64,000 nt of DNA from Saprospiraceae bacterium. GTDB lineage: Bacteria; Bacteroidota; Bacteroidia; Chitinophagales; Saprospiraceae. The notes beneath the pieces were generated by a model. The model searched no databases. It was not told where the DNA came from and saw only the letters and a program-made list of their open reading frames with translations. The number at the start of each line of letters is the position of its first letter. Position 1 is the stretch's first letter. The position numbers and the translations under genes were made by a program. This document shows, in pieces, positions 1-8,893 of this stretch. The stretch is from the NCBI GenBank assembly GCA_020631355.1, contig JAHDHL010000004.1, forward strand, positions 62,001 to 126,000, written 5' to 3'.

Positions 1-742
1 ACATCACACCCTTACCCACCAATATAACGGGTTGTTTATTCTTTGCATTCTTAGGTTTCCATTCCATGATATTGAATGTCGGAGGAACGAAACTTCCTTG
101 GTTAACGGACAGTAGACCACCCATTCCCAATTTTTCAATCTCTTTCTTTTCCAATACCTTGACCTTGAAGCCATACTCCTGACCTGCAGCCTTGACTTCC
201 TTGCTGTAATTCACCGAATTCAGATAAGAATGAGGTTCATTGACCAAATCCCTGGCCTTACAAGTACCCTCCAATACTGACTCCAAGCTATGGAATTCCG
301 TTTTGGTCGCACAAGAGTTATGAAGCTTTACTTCCTGAAGTGCATTCCTCTTGCCATCCTTATCATTGAAATATTTCAAGAATTGATAATTACCAAGAAC
401 CAGTCCCTCGATATAATCCAGTGCATGGTTCTTTTCAGCATGGTTGATGACCGTAAGGGATTTGATTTTGTAGTGCTCTGTGGTATCCAATAATTCAGCA
501 GCAGCCAATCTTGTATCTTCCTTGGCCTTATGAGGTACTTCTCCTTCCTTTAGGATTTGGATGAAGATATATTGACCTACCTTAGGAAAAACAAAGGATT
601 TGACTTCATTCTTCAATCCATCGGCCAAAATACTGATCTCACCTGTAGTTAGATATGTATCAGCCCAATCCAAATTAGAATCATCAGAAAGGACCACTAA
701 ATGGTTTTTCAGGGAACGTGTGAGACTTAGCTTAGTATTCAT
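1..742 (-). CDS. Leucyl aminopeptidase (M17), 3' end cut by the window
   Basis: The minus-strand frame opens at ATG 742 and runs off the left edge, so only about 247 N-terminal residues are visible. It begins MNTKLSLTRSLKN and contains ARDLVNEP, GMGGLLSVNQGS and PPTFNIMEW, followed by a run ending VILVGKGV. This is the order seen just before the metal-binding core of M17 leucyl aminopeptidases, which release N-terminal residues from peptides in the cytoplasm. The catalytic Lys/Asp/Glu residues lie beyond the edge, so activity cannot be judged. A TATCTTTG promoter element lies about 26 bases upstream on the same strand. The gene is divergent from rsmA. The family call is firm from the linker motifs, although the catalytic half is not seen. 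Confidence 0.9.
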   Translation of the reverse strand, partial: MNTKLSLTRSLKNHLVVLSDDSNLDWADTYLTTGEISILADGLKNEVKSFVFPKVGQYIFIQILKEGEVPHKAKEDTRLAAAELLDTTEHYKIKSLTVINHAEKNHALDYIEGLVLGNYQFLKYFNDKDGKRNALQEVKLHNSCATKTEFHSLESVLEGTCKARDLVNEPHSYLNSVNYSKEVKAAGQEYGFKVKVLEKKEIEKLGMGGLLSVNQGSFVPPTFNIMEWKPKNAKNKQPVILVGKGVM

Positions 743-767
743 TCAATTATCTGTTATGTAAGATGTG

Positions 768-775
768 CAAAGATA
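768..775 (-). promoter_or_regulatory. -7 promoter element for the leucyl aminopeptidase gene
   Basis: Read on the minus strand, the bases are TATCTTTG followed by CACAT, a perfect match to the Bacteroidota -7 consensus TAnnTTTG. It is 25 bases before the ATG at 742. No clear TTG is seen at the expected distance upstream. Confidence 0.6.
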
Positions 776-953
776 GCATTTTATACATTTACACATTGGT
801 TCGCATCCATGCGGATTTGGGAGTTCGAGTCATAAATAGTCCTTTTTCACTCAGCTACCGACATATCGGACATCGAATGGCAGCAAGCTCTTGTCCAAAA
901 CCCCTCTTTCAAGGGAACCATTTCCAAAAAGTAGCGATTGTCAATGTTTTCAC

Positions 954-961
954 ATACCTTT
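954..961 (+). promoter_or_regulatory. -7 promoter element for rsmA
   Basis: TACCTTTG fits TAnnTTTG and ends only 8 bases before the rsmA start codon at 970, so the transcript would have almost no leader. The upstream TTG at about 937 is closer than the usual 19-20 base spacing, so the -33 box is uncertain. Confidence 0.5.
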
Positions 962-969
962 GAAAATAG

Positions 970-1755
970 ATGAAAGCGAAGAAATCCTACGGCCAACATT
1001 TCCTACACAGGGAAGACATTGCAGAGCGCATTTCCAAATCATTGGCCCATACAGATGCATATCAGAAAATCATAGAGATTGGTCCCGGTAAGGGTATGCT
1101 GACCAAATACCTCATGGAAGATTGGGGAGACCGGCTCGTAGCCATTGAGGCAGACCAGGATATGGTAGGTTATCTTGGTGAACATTACCCCCAGCTGAAT
1201 GTCCTTTATCATGATTTCCTTAAGGTTTGGTTGAATAAGGTTTTTGACGAGGGCGAGCAATTCGCATTGATTGGTAATTTCCCTTACAACATTTCCTCTC
1301 AGATTGTATTCCGAATGATTGAACACAAGGAAGTCATTCCGGAAATGGTTGGTATGTTCCAAAAGGAAATGGCAGAAAGAATCATCGCTTCCCCAGGAGG
1401 AAAGGATTATGGAGTCATCAGTGTTTTGACCCAAGCCTTTTATTCGGGTGAATACCTCTTTACGGTAAAACCGGGATCATTCAATCCTCCTCCAAGAGTA
1501 ATGTCGGCCGTCATCCGATTGGTACGGAAAGATAATCAGGAATTGGGTTGTGATCCGAAACTTTTCAGACGGGTTGTGAAGCAGGCATTCAGCCAAAGAA
1601 GGAAGATGCTTCGGAACACCATGAAAGTTTTCATGCCACATGAGGAATTAATGAAAGATGAATTCTTTACGATTCGTCCCGAAAAATTATCTTTAGAGCA
1701 ATTTGTTGACCTGACCAATACGATACAAAACCACATCGACCAGAAAGAGGAATAA
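970..1755 (+). CDS. rsmA: 16S rRNA (adenine1518-N6/adenine1519-N6)-dimethyltransferase
   Basis: The 261-residue protein is a normal-length KsgA/RsmA, which dimethylates two adjacent adenines in helix 45 of 16S rRNA late in 30S assembly using S-adenosylmethionine. Visible signatures are SYGQHFL at residues 6-12, the SAM-binding loop EIGPGKG at 36-42, and the catalytic NFPYNISS at 103-110 (NLPY-type motif). The C-terminal part includes PGSFNPPPRVMSAV and FSQRRKMLRNT, typical of the family's C-terminal helical domain. The start is supported by the promoter element just upstream and by the conserved N-terminus. It stands alone; the next gene begins 110 bases later. Confidence 0.97.
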   Translation: MKAKKSYGQHFLHREDIAERISKSLAHTDAYQKIIEIGPGKGMLTKYLMEDWGDRLVAIEADQDMVGYLGEHYPQLNVLYHDFLKVWLNKVFDEGEQFALIGNFPYNISSQIVFRMIEHKEVIPEMVGMFQKEMAERIIASPGGKDYGVISVLTQAFYSGEYLFTVKPGSFNPPPRVMSAVIRLVRKDNQELGCDPKLFRRVVKQAFSQRRKMLRNTMKVFMPHEELMKDEFFTIRPEKLSLEQFVDLTNTIQNHIDQKEE

Positions 1756-1864
1756 GGTATCCAAGGATAATACACGGAAGATGATCGAATGATTCCATCA
1801 TGGTTATTCTGGATAGGGCCTTACTTTCCATACCTGATTTATTGACCAAAATTTTCAAGTTAAG

Positions 1865-3148
1865 ATGAAACCAACTATCCTAACACTCCTATTCGCATTC
1901 CTATTCACATCATTCTCATTCTCACAGACCTATTATCTCCATTGTGGCAAGTTGATTGACGGAAAGAATGATAAGATCATGAAAGAAAAGACCATCATTG
2001 TCAATGATAATATCATTGAGGAAATCAAGGATGGTTATGCTACGGCACCAGATGGCGTGACAGTCATTGACCTAAAAGATAAGACGGTGATGCCCGGCCT
2101 AATGGATATGCACGTCCATATGGAAAGTATCTATGATAAGAATTCCTACCTCAACAGATTTGTCATGAATGATGCTGATGTAGCCTATCGTTCCGTGGGC
2201 TTTGCGGAAATCACCCTGATGAGTGGATTCACTACAGTAAGGGACCTTGGTGGTTCGGGAGTGAATGTTTCTTTGCAAAAAGCCATTGCCAGAGGCTTTG
2301 TGAAAGGCCCGAGAATCTATACTGCTGCCAAATCGATTGCCATTACGGGTGGGCATGCTGACCCAACCAATGGTGCCAAGAAAGATTTGATGGAATATCC
2401 GGGCCCTGAACAAGGTGTGGCCGACGGGCCTGATGAATGTAGGAAAGCTGTCAGGCAACAGGTTAAGAACGGAGCTGACTTGATAAAAATCACAGCGACA
2501 GGTGGTGTTTTGAGTGTCGCGAGGGATGGCCAAAGGCCACAGTTCACACTTGAGGAAATCAAGGCGATAGTGGAAACGGCTGATGATTTCGGTATCAAGG
2601 TCGCTGCACACGCTCATGGTGATGAGGGAATGAGGAGGGCTGTCATAGGTGGAGTAGCATCCATTGAACACGGAACGAAAATGAGTGATGGCACCATGGA
2701 CTTGATGATTAAGCACGGAACCTATTATGTTCCTACGATTACAGCCGGTTGGTCCGTAGCTGACTCTGCCAAGATTGATGGGTACTTCCCAGAAGTGGTT
2801 CGGCCTAAGGCATTGGAAATCGGGCCATTGATTCAAGGAACTTTTGCCAAGGCATATAAGAAAGGGGTAAAGATTGCCTTCGGAACGGATGCGGGGGTCT
2901 TCCCTCATGGTAATAATGCTCTCGAATTCAAATATATGACTGATGCAGGTATGCCTGCTATGGAAGCCATCCAATCTGCAACAATGGGAGGGGCCACACT
3001 TCTTGGAGTAGAGGATCAACTGGGAAGTATAGAGAAAGGTAAACTCGCTGATATTATTGCTGTGGATGGTAATCCCTTGGATGATATCGAAGTGATGATG
3101 GATGTACAGTTCGTGATGAAAGATGGAACTGTGTATAAGAACAAGTAA
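1865..3148 (+). CDS. Secreted amidohydrolase-family metal-dependent hydrolase
   Basis: The 427-residue protein begins with a signal peptide ending near SFSFSQ (residues 1-21), so it is exported. The mature part is an amidohydrolase-superfamily TIM barrel. MDMHVHMES provides the HxH metal ligands (His83, His85), KITATGG the likely carboxylated or bridging lysine region, AAHAHG and IEHGT further histidines, and FGTDAG the catalytic aspartate. The C-terminal GSIEKGKLADIIAVDGNPL segment is the usual composite beta-sandwich end of this superfamily. The closest recognisable group is the imidazolonepropionase-like or Xaa-Pro dipeptidase amidohydrolases exported by Bacteroidota. The substrate (peptide, cyclic amide or other) cannot be told from sequence. 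Confidence 0.88.
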   Translation: MKPTILTLLFAFLFTSFSFSQTYYLHCGKLIDGKNDKIMKEKTIIVNDNIIEEIKDGYATAPDGVTVIDLKDKTVMPGLMDMHVHMESIYDKNSYLNRFVMNDADVAYRSVGFAEITLMSGFTTVRDLGGSGVNVSLQKAIARGFVKGPRIYTAAKSIAITGGHADPTNGAKKDLMEYPGPEQGVADGPDECRKAVRQQVKNGADLIKITATGGVLSVARDGQRPQFTLEEIKAIVETADDFGIKVAAHAHGDEGMRRAVIGGVASIEHGTKMSDGTMDLMIKHGTYYVPTITAGWSVADSAKIDGYFPEVVRPKALEIGPLIQGTFAKAYKKGVKIAFGTDAGVFPHGNNALEFKYMTDAGMPAMEAIQSATMGGATLLGVEDQLGSIEKGKLADIIAVDGNPLDDIEVMMDVQFVMKDGTVYKNK

Positions 3149-3159
3149 CATCCTTGGAT

Positions 3160-3253
3160 TTCGGAAGCTAGATATGTAGGCTAAGCAATGTTTCGCAACT
3201 AAAAATCCTAGTGCGTAAATATCTAATGGTCCGGTTTCATATCTAGCTTCTGA
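3160..3253 (+). repeat. Inverted repeat downstream of the amidohydrolase gene
   Basis: GAAGCTAGATATG at 3164-3176 is matched exactly by its reverse complement at 3238-3250. The arms extend to about 17 bases with one mismatch (3160-3176 against 3238-3254), and the loop is 61 bases. There is no U-run after the right arm, so it is not an ordinary intrinsic terminator. It could be a stabilising 3' hairpin or a remnant of a small inverted-repeat element. Confidence 0.55.
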
Positions 3254-3254
3254 A

Positions 3255-3660
3255 GATTTAACTCCCAATCTCCAAAAGCTTGAAAACCAAGTAACTTTTC
3301 CCTCAAACTTGAATTAATTATATATTAACATCCTGATTTTATTCCTAATATATCCTTAAGGATTCCTTTAATCCCCGGGCGATGTGACGTTGTTCTGGCA
3401 TGCATTATGATTTATGCCCATATCCTATTCTAGCGCTTGATTATCATTATTATTACGCATTAAACTTATCCCTTTTTTCATACCGCAAGTTGGTCATCAA
3501 ATGGATGTTAAAGCATTCCTAAAAGGTATGAATCGTGTATTAAGAGGATTAACATCCGATAGCTAACCTGTTGTATTTCAGCGGCAAATTTGGTAAATTA
3601 AGCCTTGTAATCACACTAAGTCCTCGGAATAAACATGTTATTGAAGAAAATTAATATCTG
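3255..3660. other. Non-coding gap before the small secreted protein gene
   Basis: No open frame of credible length or composition is seen on either strand here, and no tRNA-like cloverleaf. The stretch is A/T-rich and should contain the promoter of the gene at 3661, but I found no clear TAnnTTTG element, so I place none. Confidence 0.4.
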
Positions 3661-4050
3661 ATGAAGAACACTTTTGCCCTCGCCTTAATGGTCTGTTTCT
3701 CATTAGTCGTCTTCGGACAGGAACAACCCTCTACGAACTACGATGTCGAAATTTGGAACGCTGAAATTTTCAATAAATCAGGATATGATTTCATTGAGAT
3801 TGATGTATATAACAATGGTGCTGCCTATTCCAATATGGACATCCAGGTCATGTATGACGATATCTATTTGGCCAATTCCAGAAATGAGAATGCATCATTG
3901 GAGGCCTTATCCAAGCAGACCCTGCATAAGTTCGAACTACCCATTGAGATACCTAGTAATCACAAAGGAAAGAAAATCAAGGTCGAAATCATTATCAGTA
4001 ATAGGGACCATGAGTATAAGGAGAAAATGAAAGTTGCCATCAACAAATAG
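3661..4050 (+). CDS. Small secreted protein of unknown function
   Basis: The 129-residue protein starts with a clean signal peptide (MKNTFALALMVCFSLVVFGQ, cleavage after about residue 20). The mature part is about 109 residues of alternating hydrophobic and polar residues (VEIWNAEIF, DFIEIDVYNNG, IKVEIIISN), which suggests an all-beta, immunoglobulin-like fold. No cysteine is present after the signal peptide, so it is not a lipoprotein. I do not recognise a family. It stands alone, converging on the minus-strand propeller/OmpA gene, whose stop codon lies 5 bases beyond its own stop. The signal peptide and codon pattern make a real gene likely. Confidence 0.75.
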   Translation: MKNTFALALMVCFSLVVFGQEQPSTNYDVEIWNAEIFNKSGYDFIEIDVYNNGAAYSNMDIQVMYDDIYLANSRNENASLEALSKQTLHKFELPIEIPSNHKGKKIKVEIIISNRDHEYKEKMKVAINK

Positions 4051-4055
4051 CTCCG

Positions 4056-5831
4056 CTACTGATTCCTTATTTTCAGAATCTTAATCTCTACCCGTTGGTT
4101 TTTAGAACGTCCTGATGCTGAATCATTCGAAGCAATCGGATTCCGTTTGCCATATCCCTTGAATGTCAGTTGGTCGGGTTGGATACTCAGTGCATAGAAA
4201 TATTCTGCTACTTTCTTCGCTCGTCCGGCAGATAACCAATCACAATAGTCATGATTGGGCAAGCCATTCGTATGCCCACCTATTTCGATGGAAATATGGT
4301 CGTTTCCTGTTAGGAATTCTTTGATTTCTTCCAAGGCAGGTAAGGATTCGTCAGTAAAATTGAGCGAATCGGCAGGAAAGAATAATTCCTTGATGGTTAT
4401 CACCTGCCCCTCTACCAACATGCTGGGTTCCAATTCAGGGATGATTCGGGGTTCGCTCACTATGAATTTCCTATTTGCCTTGCATCCTCTTTCATCCGTT
4501 ACTGTTACCTCATACTCCCCCATTCTAAGACTTCTCCTCATCGGAGTCCTACGATTATCTGACCAATGATAGGTAAGTCGGCCTTTTCCTCCATCTGCCT
4601 TGATGATGATTTCGCCATCCCTTGCCCCATCCCTACTGATGGATTTGAGTCTTTCCAAATTGATATTGATGGGAAGATAGCTGGAAACCACCGCACTTGA
4701 AATAGCTGTATTACCATCAGCATCCGTAACGGTTACCGTGTATTCGCCTGTAGTTACGCCCTCTATTCGATATCCCCAACAATCCTCACAATCCCATTGG
4801 ATATCATAGGGTTTCTTCCCTCCTGATACATCGACCCCGACCACACCATTCGTATGGTCCGGACAATCCAATACTTTTTCAGAATAAGCCATGGCTGAAA
4901 GGGGTTCCTCGGGAGGGTCAACAAAAAAGACCTTGAAGCGGTACAGGCCATTTTCAAGGGTTCCTACCCACATATCACCATCCTTATCCTTACCTACACA
5001 GAGCATATTCCGCTCCTTGAAACCAAAATCACCATTATACAAGAATGTGGAACGGTCCTCTGCATCATACCGGGCAAAAATATCCGAAGCCAGATACAAA
5101 CGGGCATTATCATCGAATGACATTCCGATTACCTTGCCTTGAATGAGCCTCCTACTTACCCTGACAGACTCCCAATCCTTGGAATCAGGGCTAGTCCATA
5201 GGTATCCCTCACCTGCAAACCACAATTGGCCATGTCCCTCGGCAACAGCCGTTATATCTTTTGAAGCCATGTGGGAGGACCAACTATTCCCTGAGACGCT
5301 GCTCAAACCCTCGTCGGTTCCTATCCACATCGTGTTTTCAACATCCTTGTGAATGAAATTAATCTTGTCAGAAAGTAATTCAGAATTGGACTTTTGATAA
5401 TGGGCGATTTCATTCAGTGTTTTAATATTCCAAACATACACGCCCCCAGATGCTGTACCTATCCAGATCTGGCTTCCCTGAATTTGCATACTCTCAATCT
5501 TGACCTTTTCGGCAATTTCAAACTCCTTTTCCTTATCCACACGAACAACCTTCCCTCCTTGGAGTGCACACCACATATATCCACCATCATCCTCCGCCAG
5601 GGCTGTCACGGCACCATCCTCGAGAATAGTCCTTACCCCCTCAAAATAATTAAAGATGTATAATCCCGCATTGGTTCCTACCCAAAGCATATTCACATCA
5701 TTGGATTTCATGCAATTCACGGGAACTCCCTTGAGGAACTGATGGCACCTTTCTTCCGGAACCTTATCCTGGGCACCGATGACTAATGGGAACATCCATA
5801 ATGTGATAAGCATACATAATCTATTCATCAT
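4056..5831 (-). CDS. Secreted two-component-type beta-propeller fused to SprB-like repeats and an OmpA domain
   Basis: The start is taken at MMNRLCMLITLW (5831) because a signal peptide ending VIGAQ follows directly; the frame stays open 22 codons further upstream (5897) without a plausible leader. The N-terminal half has repeated blades with WVGTNAGLYIF, WIGTASGGVYVW, WIGTDEGLS and WVGTLENGLYRF, the regulator-propeller repeat normally found in the periplasmic part of hybrid histidine kinases. Next come two SprB/PKD-like repeats (YTVTVTDADGN and YEVTVTDERGC). The C-terminus is OmpA-like, with IEIGGHTNGLPNHDYCDWLS, SAGRAKKV and RNPIASNDSASGRSKNQRVE, which binds peptidoglycan. No kinase or transmembrane segment is present. 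The protein probably sits in the periplasm or outer membrane, anchored to peptidoglycan. Its ligand and role are unknown. Confidence 0.82.
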   Translation of the reverse strand: MMNRLCMLITLWMFPLVIGAQDKVPEERCHQFLKGVPVNCMKSNDVNMLWVGTNAGLYIFNYFEGVRTILEDGAVTALAEDDGGYMWCALQGGKVVRVDKEKEFEIAEKVKIESMQIQGSQIWIGTASGGVYVWNIKTLNEIAHYQKSNSELLSDKINFIHKDVENTMWIGTDEGLSSVSGNSWSSHMASKDITAVAEGHGQLWFAGEGYLWTSPDSKDWESVRVSRRLIQGKVIGMSFDDNARLYLASDIFARYDAEDRSTFLYNGDFGFKERNMLCVGKDKDGDMWVGTLENGLYRFKVFFVDPPEEPLSAMAYSEKVLDCPDHTNGVVGVDVSGGKKPYDIQWDCEDCWGYRIEGVTTGEYTVTVTDADGNTAISSAVVSSYLPININLERLKSISRDGARDGEIIIKADGGKGRLTYHWSDNRRTPMRRSLRMGEYEVTVTDERGCKANRKFIVSEPRIIPELEPSMLVEGQVITIKELFFPADSLNFTDESLPALEEIKEFLTGNDHISIEIGGHTNGLPNHDYCDWLSAGRAKKVAEYFYALSIQPDQLTFKGYGKRNPIASNDSASGRSKNQRVEIKILKIRNQ

Positions 5832-6107
5832 AGTATGTGATGATTCTTTTTCTGAAAAATGAGTCCGACTTAGTTTCGCTTTGTTATTAGAATCCAACGA
5901 TCCCTATCATGGTATGTTACAGTGTTCCCTCCTAACGCAACGCAATAATACATATTATTTCCATTTCTATATATTATTGAGACAGATTTGCCCGCTGCTG
6001 GTAACATACAAATTTGTTAATATGAAATCCAGGAACTATTATTCTGATATATACATTAATATTCAGGTATATGATACCCGTATTATTAATAACTTCAAAT
6101 CACAAAC

Positions 6108-6653
6108 ATGAACACATCAATATACTTCATAGCATTATTGCCCGAACAGGCATTACAGGATGAAATCACTGCTTTCAAACGAGAGGCAGAGAAGCAATTC
6201 AATACCAAGAGGGCATTGACATCCCCCCCACATGTCACTATTGTTTCTCCATTCAGATTTGATGACGAGCATATCCCACAAGTAGAAAAGGAATTGGAAA
6301 GTTTTGCAGGAAATCAATCATCATTCGAAATCGAATTGAAACATTTCAATTGTTTTGCGCCTAGGGTTATCTATGTTGATGTGATGGTTTCTGATGAAAT
6401 GAACCGATTGCACCGAACATTGAACCAACAGTTAGAGGATACCTGCAGCATCCCATTCCAATACAAGGATAGGGAATTCCACCCTCATATGACGGTTGCA
6501 TTCAAGGACTTGAAAAAATCCGTATTTCCTAGCGCTTGGGATTACTTCAAACAGAAAACGTTCGAAAGGTCATTCACACCAAGTACCATCACGTTATTGA
6601 AGCATGATGGCCAACAATGGCAAATATTCAAGGAGTTTGATTTCAAGGGGTAA
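6108..6653 (+). CDS. 2H phosphoesterase, RNA 2',3'-cyclic phosphodiesterase (2'-5' RNA ligase family)
   Basis: The 181-residue protein carries the two HxT/S motifs that define the 2H (LigT-like) phosphoesterases: HVTI at residues 42-45 and HMTV at 127-130, each followed by a hydrophobic strand. Members hydrolyse 2',3'-cyclic phosphates on RNA ends and can ligate tRNA halves in vitro; the physiological role in Bacteroidota is unclear. There is no signal peptide, so it is cytoplasmic. The length is normal for the family. It is transcribed alone and converges on the esterase gene; a short palindrome (AAGGGG/CCCCTT, 6645-6661) sits over the stop codon and may form part of a terminator. Confidence 0.88.
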   Translation: MNTSIYFIALLPEQALQDEITAFKREAEKQFNTKRALTSPPHVTIVSPFRFDDEHIPQVEKELESFAGNQSSFEIELKHFNCFAPRVIYVDVMVSDEMNRLHRTLNQQLEDTCSIPFQYKDREFHPHMTVAFKDLKKSVFPSAWDYFKQKTFERSFTPSTITLLKHDGQQWQIFKEFDFKG

Positions 6654-6683
6654 TTCCCCTTTGGAATCAAATTTCCACTTTGG

Positions 6684-8837
6684 CTAATCCTTTAGTATCA
6701 ATTTGGTAAGGGAATGTTCTGCTACTTGAATACGAAGCACGTACACACCTTTTCCAAGATGTGAAACATCATTCATGGATGCCATACCCTTCATAACGGA
6801 ACGACCTGAGATATCGAACAACTCTGCTTCGAATGAACTTTCATTCCAATCAATGAAAAGTACATCCTGACTTGGATTGGGATAAACCCTAGCGTCCCAA
6901 TCCGCAAGGATTGTTGTCGAAGTATTGATGAAGTCGATACTTTCTGAGATATTCGAACATCCATTATCATCCGTTACCCCGACGTGATATGCCCCTGAAT
7001 TCTCCACTTCCAATGATGCAGTCGTAGCTCCATCCACAACTACTCCGTTGAAATACCATTGGTAAGTCTGGAATCCGGCATCTGCTGTAATGATGTTATT
7101 ATTTTCCGTGATGGATACCACTGGTAAGGGATGAACCGTCAGGTCAAGGGTCACTAGGCTATCGCACCCATTCTCTGCGACTATCATTGCGGTGAATGTT
7201 CCTGATTCCAATAGTGATTCATTATTGAATTCATATGATTCTCCCTCGCAAATGGCTGCTGATTCCATTCCCGTTAAGACCGGAATTTCTGTAGGAACAT
7301 TGATATCTGCCGTAATGAGTTCCATTTTATTCACGAATAGGTTTGCTGCTTGGGCAGCTCCATCTATTTTTTCGGTATTCAGTGTGATGAATGCTCCATT
7401 CTGCCAATCGGAGGGGTTCCAAAAATCAGTCGAAATATCATTCCATCTGATGCGAACAGAACGATTATCATCCAACAATCTTACACCGCCGATACTTGTA
7501 CTGGGAGATTCCAAGTGAGCGCCCAGTTCAATCCTCCATTCCTCATCCCATAAATGGTATTTAATCGGTAATGGATTTCCCAATTCCCAATCAGTAAATG
7601 TGGATGCAAAAAGGATATCCATATCAGGCTGGCTGGGGTTTTCTATTCGAATAGTAAGGGTCGGCTGTCCCTCATCAAAATCGATTTCCAAAAGCAGGGT
7701 TGGTAAACCATCCTTTAGTCCATTCCCTTCGAATCCACAGTACGCCCCATCTTCTGTCATGGACCAGATGCCCATTCTGAATCTCGTATTCATGGCATTA
7801 CCTCCTGGATACATTTGCACTGCCGTTTCAAGAATGGCACCCATAGGGTCATTCCAAAGAAAAAGATCCTTGGATTGAGCCTGTGCCATATCATTAACAT
7901 TATGATTCAATACCAAATCGGATGTATTATCAGCCAAAAAAGCATCGGATAGAATAAATGAGGATTCGGATGTGCCATCAAAATCGTCCTGTATCACTTC
8001 GATGAATGGATGTTCGACAAAGTTGAGGGCATCCAAAAAATGAGCGGTAGTTGTTGCACAATGGCTCCCTGCTGTCTCTAGGAATTTCCCTTTCAATCCA
8101 TCCACTTCAGAACCATTGTGGTAAATATTCATAATATCTCCCTCCCGAAAATCATTGAAGGAGGTCATATTAGCAAATCGCTGATCGAATGGTAGCAGAT
8201 AATCTATATAATCCGATGGATAGTTTAGGATGGCTTCATAATTCCCGTCAGGTTCCTGGGTTTCATAATCCTGATCTACCTGTCTGATATAACTGCCTCC
8301 GCATGAGGGCATGGCACCTTTGAATGTCTCTGGATAGATAAAAGCTAGGTTATGTGCCATCCTTGCTCCTCCGGAATTCCCAGAAGTATATATCCTATTG
8401 GAATCTATATTGAAGATTTCCTGCATTCTTAATGCAGCCGCCATTCCCACTCCCATCCGGATATTGATGAAAATGGGATTTCCTATCTGATCTCCTGATA
8501 CCCATATGAGTTTCCTGTCATCCAATACATCAATCCATTGGGACATTACACCTCCATTATTCCCTGAATTGATGAATACTACCAAGCCATAAGCTTCGGA
8601 ACCATCATAATCATCAGGAATGTATAGGTCGAAATTATAATCCTGTAGGAGTGTTTGTGCATCAGGGAAGAAGTCATTAAAACCGTACCCCGAGGGGGAA
8701 GATTGTACGACGGATGCGTCATCAAGCATTCCAATATTCTGGTTACTAATAGTACCCGTACCGAATGGGCTCTCTTGGCCATACGAATGGATGACAAACA
8801 AGAATACACTAGTGAAGCAAAAAATAATATTTTTCAT
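6684..8837 (-). CDS. T9SS-secreted PHB-depolymerase-like esterase with C-terminal sorting domain
   Basis: The 717-residue protein has a signal peptide (cleavage after about residue 20) and an alpha/beta-hydrolase domain at about residues 65-285. RIYTSGNSGGARM contains a G-x-S-x-G nucleophile elbow (Ser155), as in polyhydroxybutyrate-depolymerase or feruloyl-esterase-like LpqC proteins, and GSHC (His259) is a candidate catalytic histidine. Residues from about 290 to 510 form a second, probably all-beta domain I cannot name. An Ig-like region follows (AICEGESYEF, LDLTVHPLPVVSITE, YHVGVTDDNGC). The last 75 residues (VYPNPSQDVLFIDW to LTKLILKD) are a T9SS type-A sorting domain. The enzyme is therefore probably secreted or held on the cell surface. 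The ester substrate is unknown. Confidence 0.82.
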   Translation of the reverse strand: MKNIIFCFTSVFLFVIHSYGQESPFGTGTISNQNIGMLDDASVVQSSPSGYGFNDFFPDAQTLLQDYNFDLYIPDDYDGSEAYGLVVFINSGNNGGVMSQWIDVLDDRKLIWVSGDQIGNPIFINIRMGVGMAAALRMQEIFNIDSNRIYTSGNSGGARMAHNLAFIYPETFKGAMPSCGGSYIRQVDQDYETQEPDGNYEAILNYPSDYIDYLLPFDQRFANMTSFNDFREGDIMNIYHNGSEVDGLKGKFLETAGSHCATTTAHFLDALNFVEHPFIEVIQDDFDGTSESSFILSDAFLADNTSDLVLNHNVNDMAQAQSKDLFLWNDPMGAILETAVQMYPGGNAMNTRFRMGIWSMTEDGAYCGFEGNGLKDGLPTLLLEIDFDEGQPTLTIRIENPSQPDMDILFASTFTDWELGNPLPIKYHLWDEEWRIELGAHLESPSTSIGGVRLLDDNRSVRIRWNDISTDFWNPSDWQNGAFITLNTEKIDGAAQAANLFVNKMELITADINVPTEIPVLTGMESAAICEGESYEFNNESLLESGTFTAMIVAENGCDSLVTLDLTVHPLPVVSITENNNIITADAGFQTYQWYFNGVVVDGATTASLEVENSGAYHVGVTDDNGCSNISESIDFINTSTTILADWDARVYPNPSQDVLFIDWNESSFEAELFDISGRSVMKGMASMNDVSHLGKGVYVLRIQVAEHSLTKLILKD

Positions 8838-8893
8838 GGTTCAATGGTTTTGTGTCAGCAATCCGAATGATTGGCTCAAGGAATTCGGATAGA

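Noticed and set aside
2099-3268. A 389-codon open frame on the minus strand opposite the amidohydrolase gene
   Set aside because: It is antisense to a protein with clear family motifs and has no domain, leader or codon pattern of its own.
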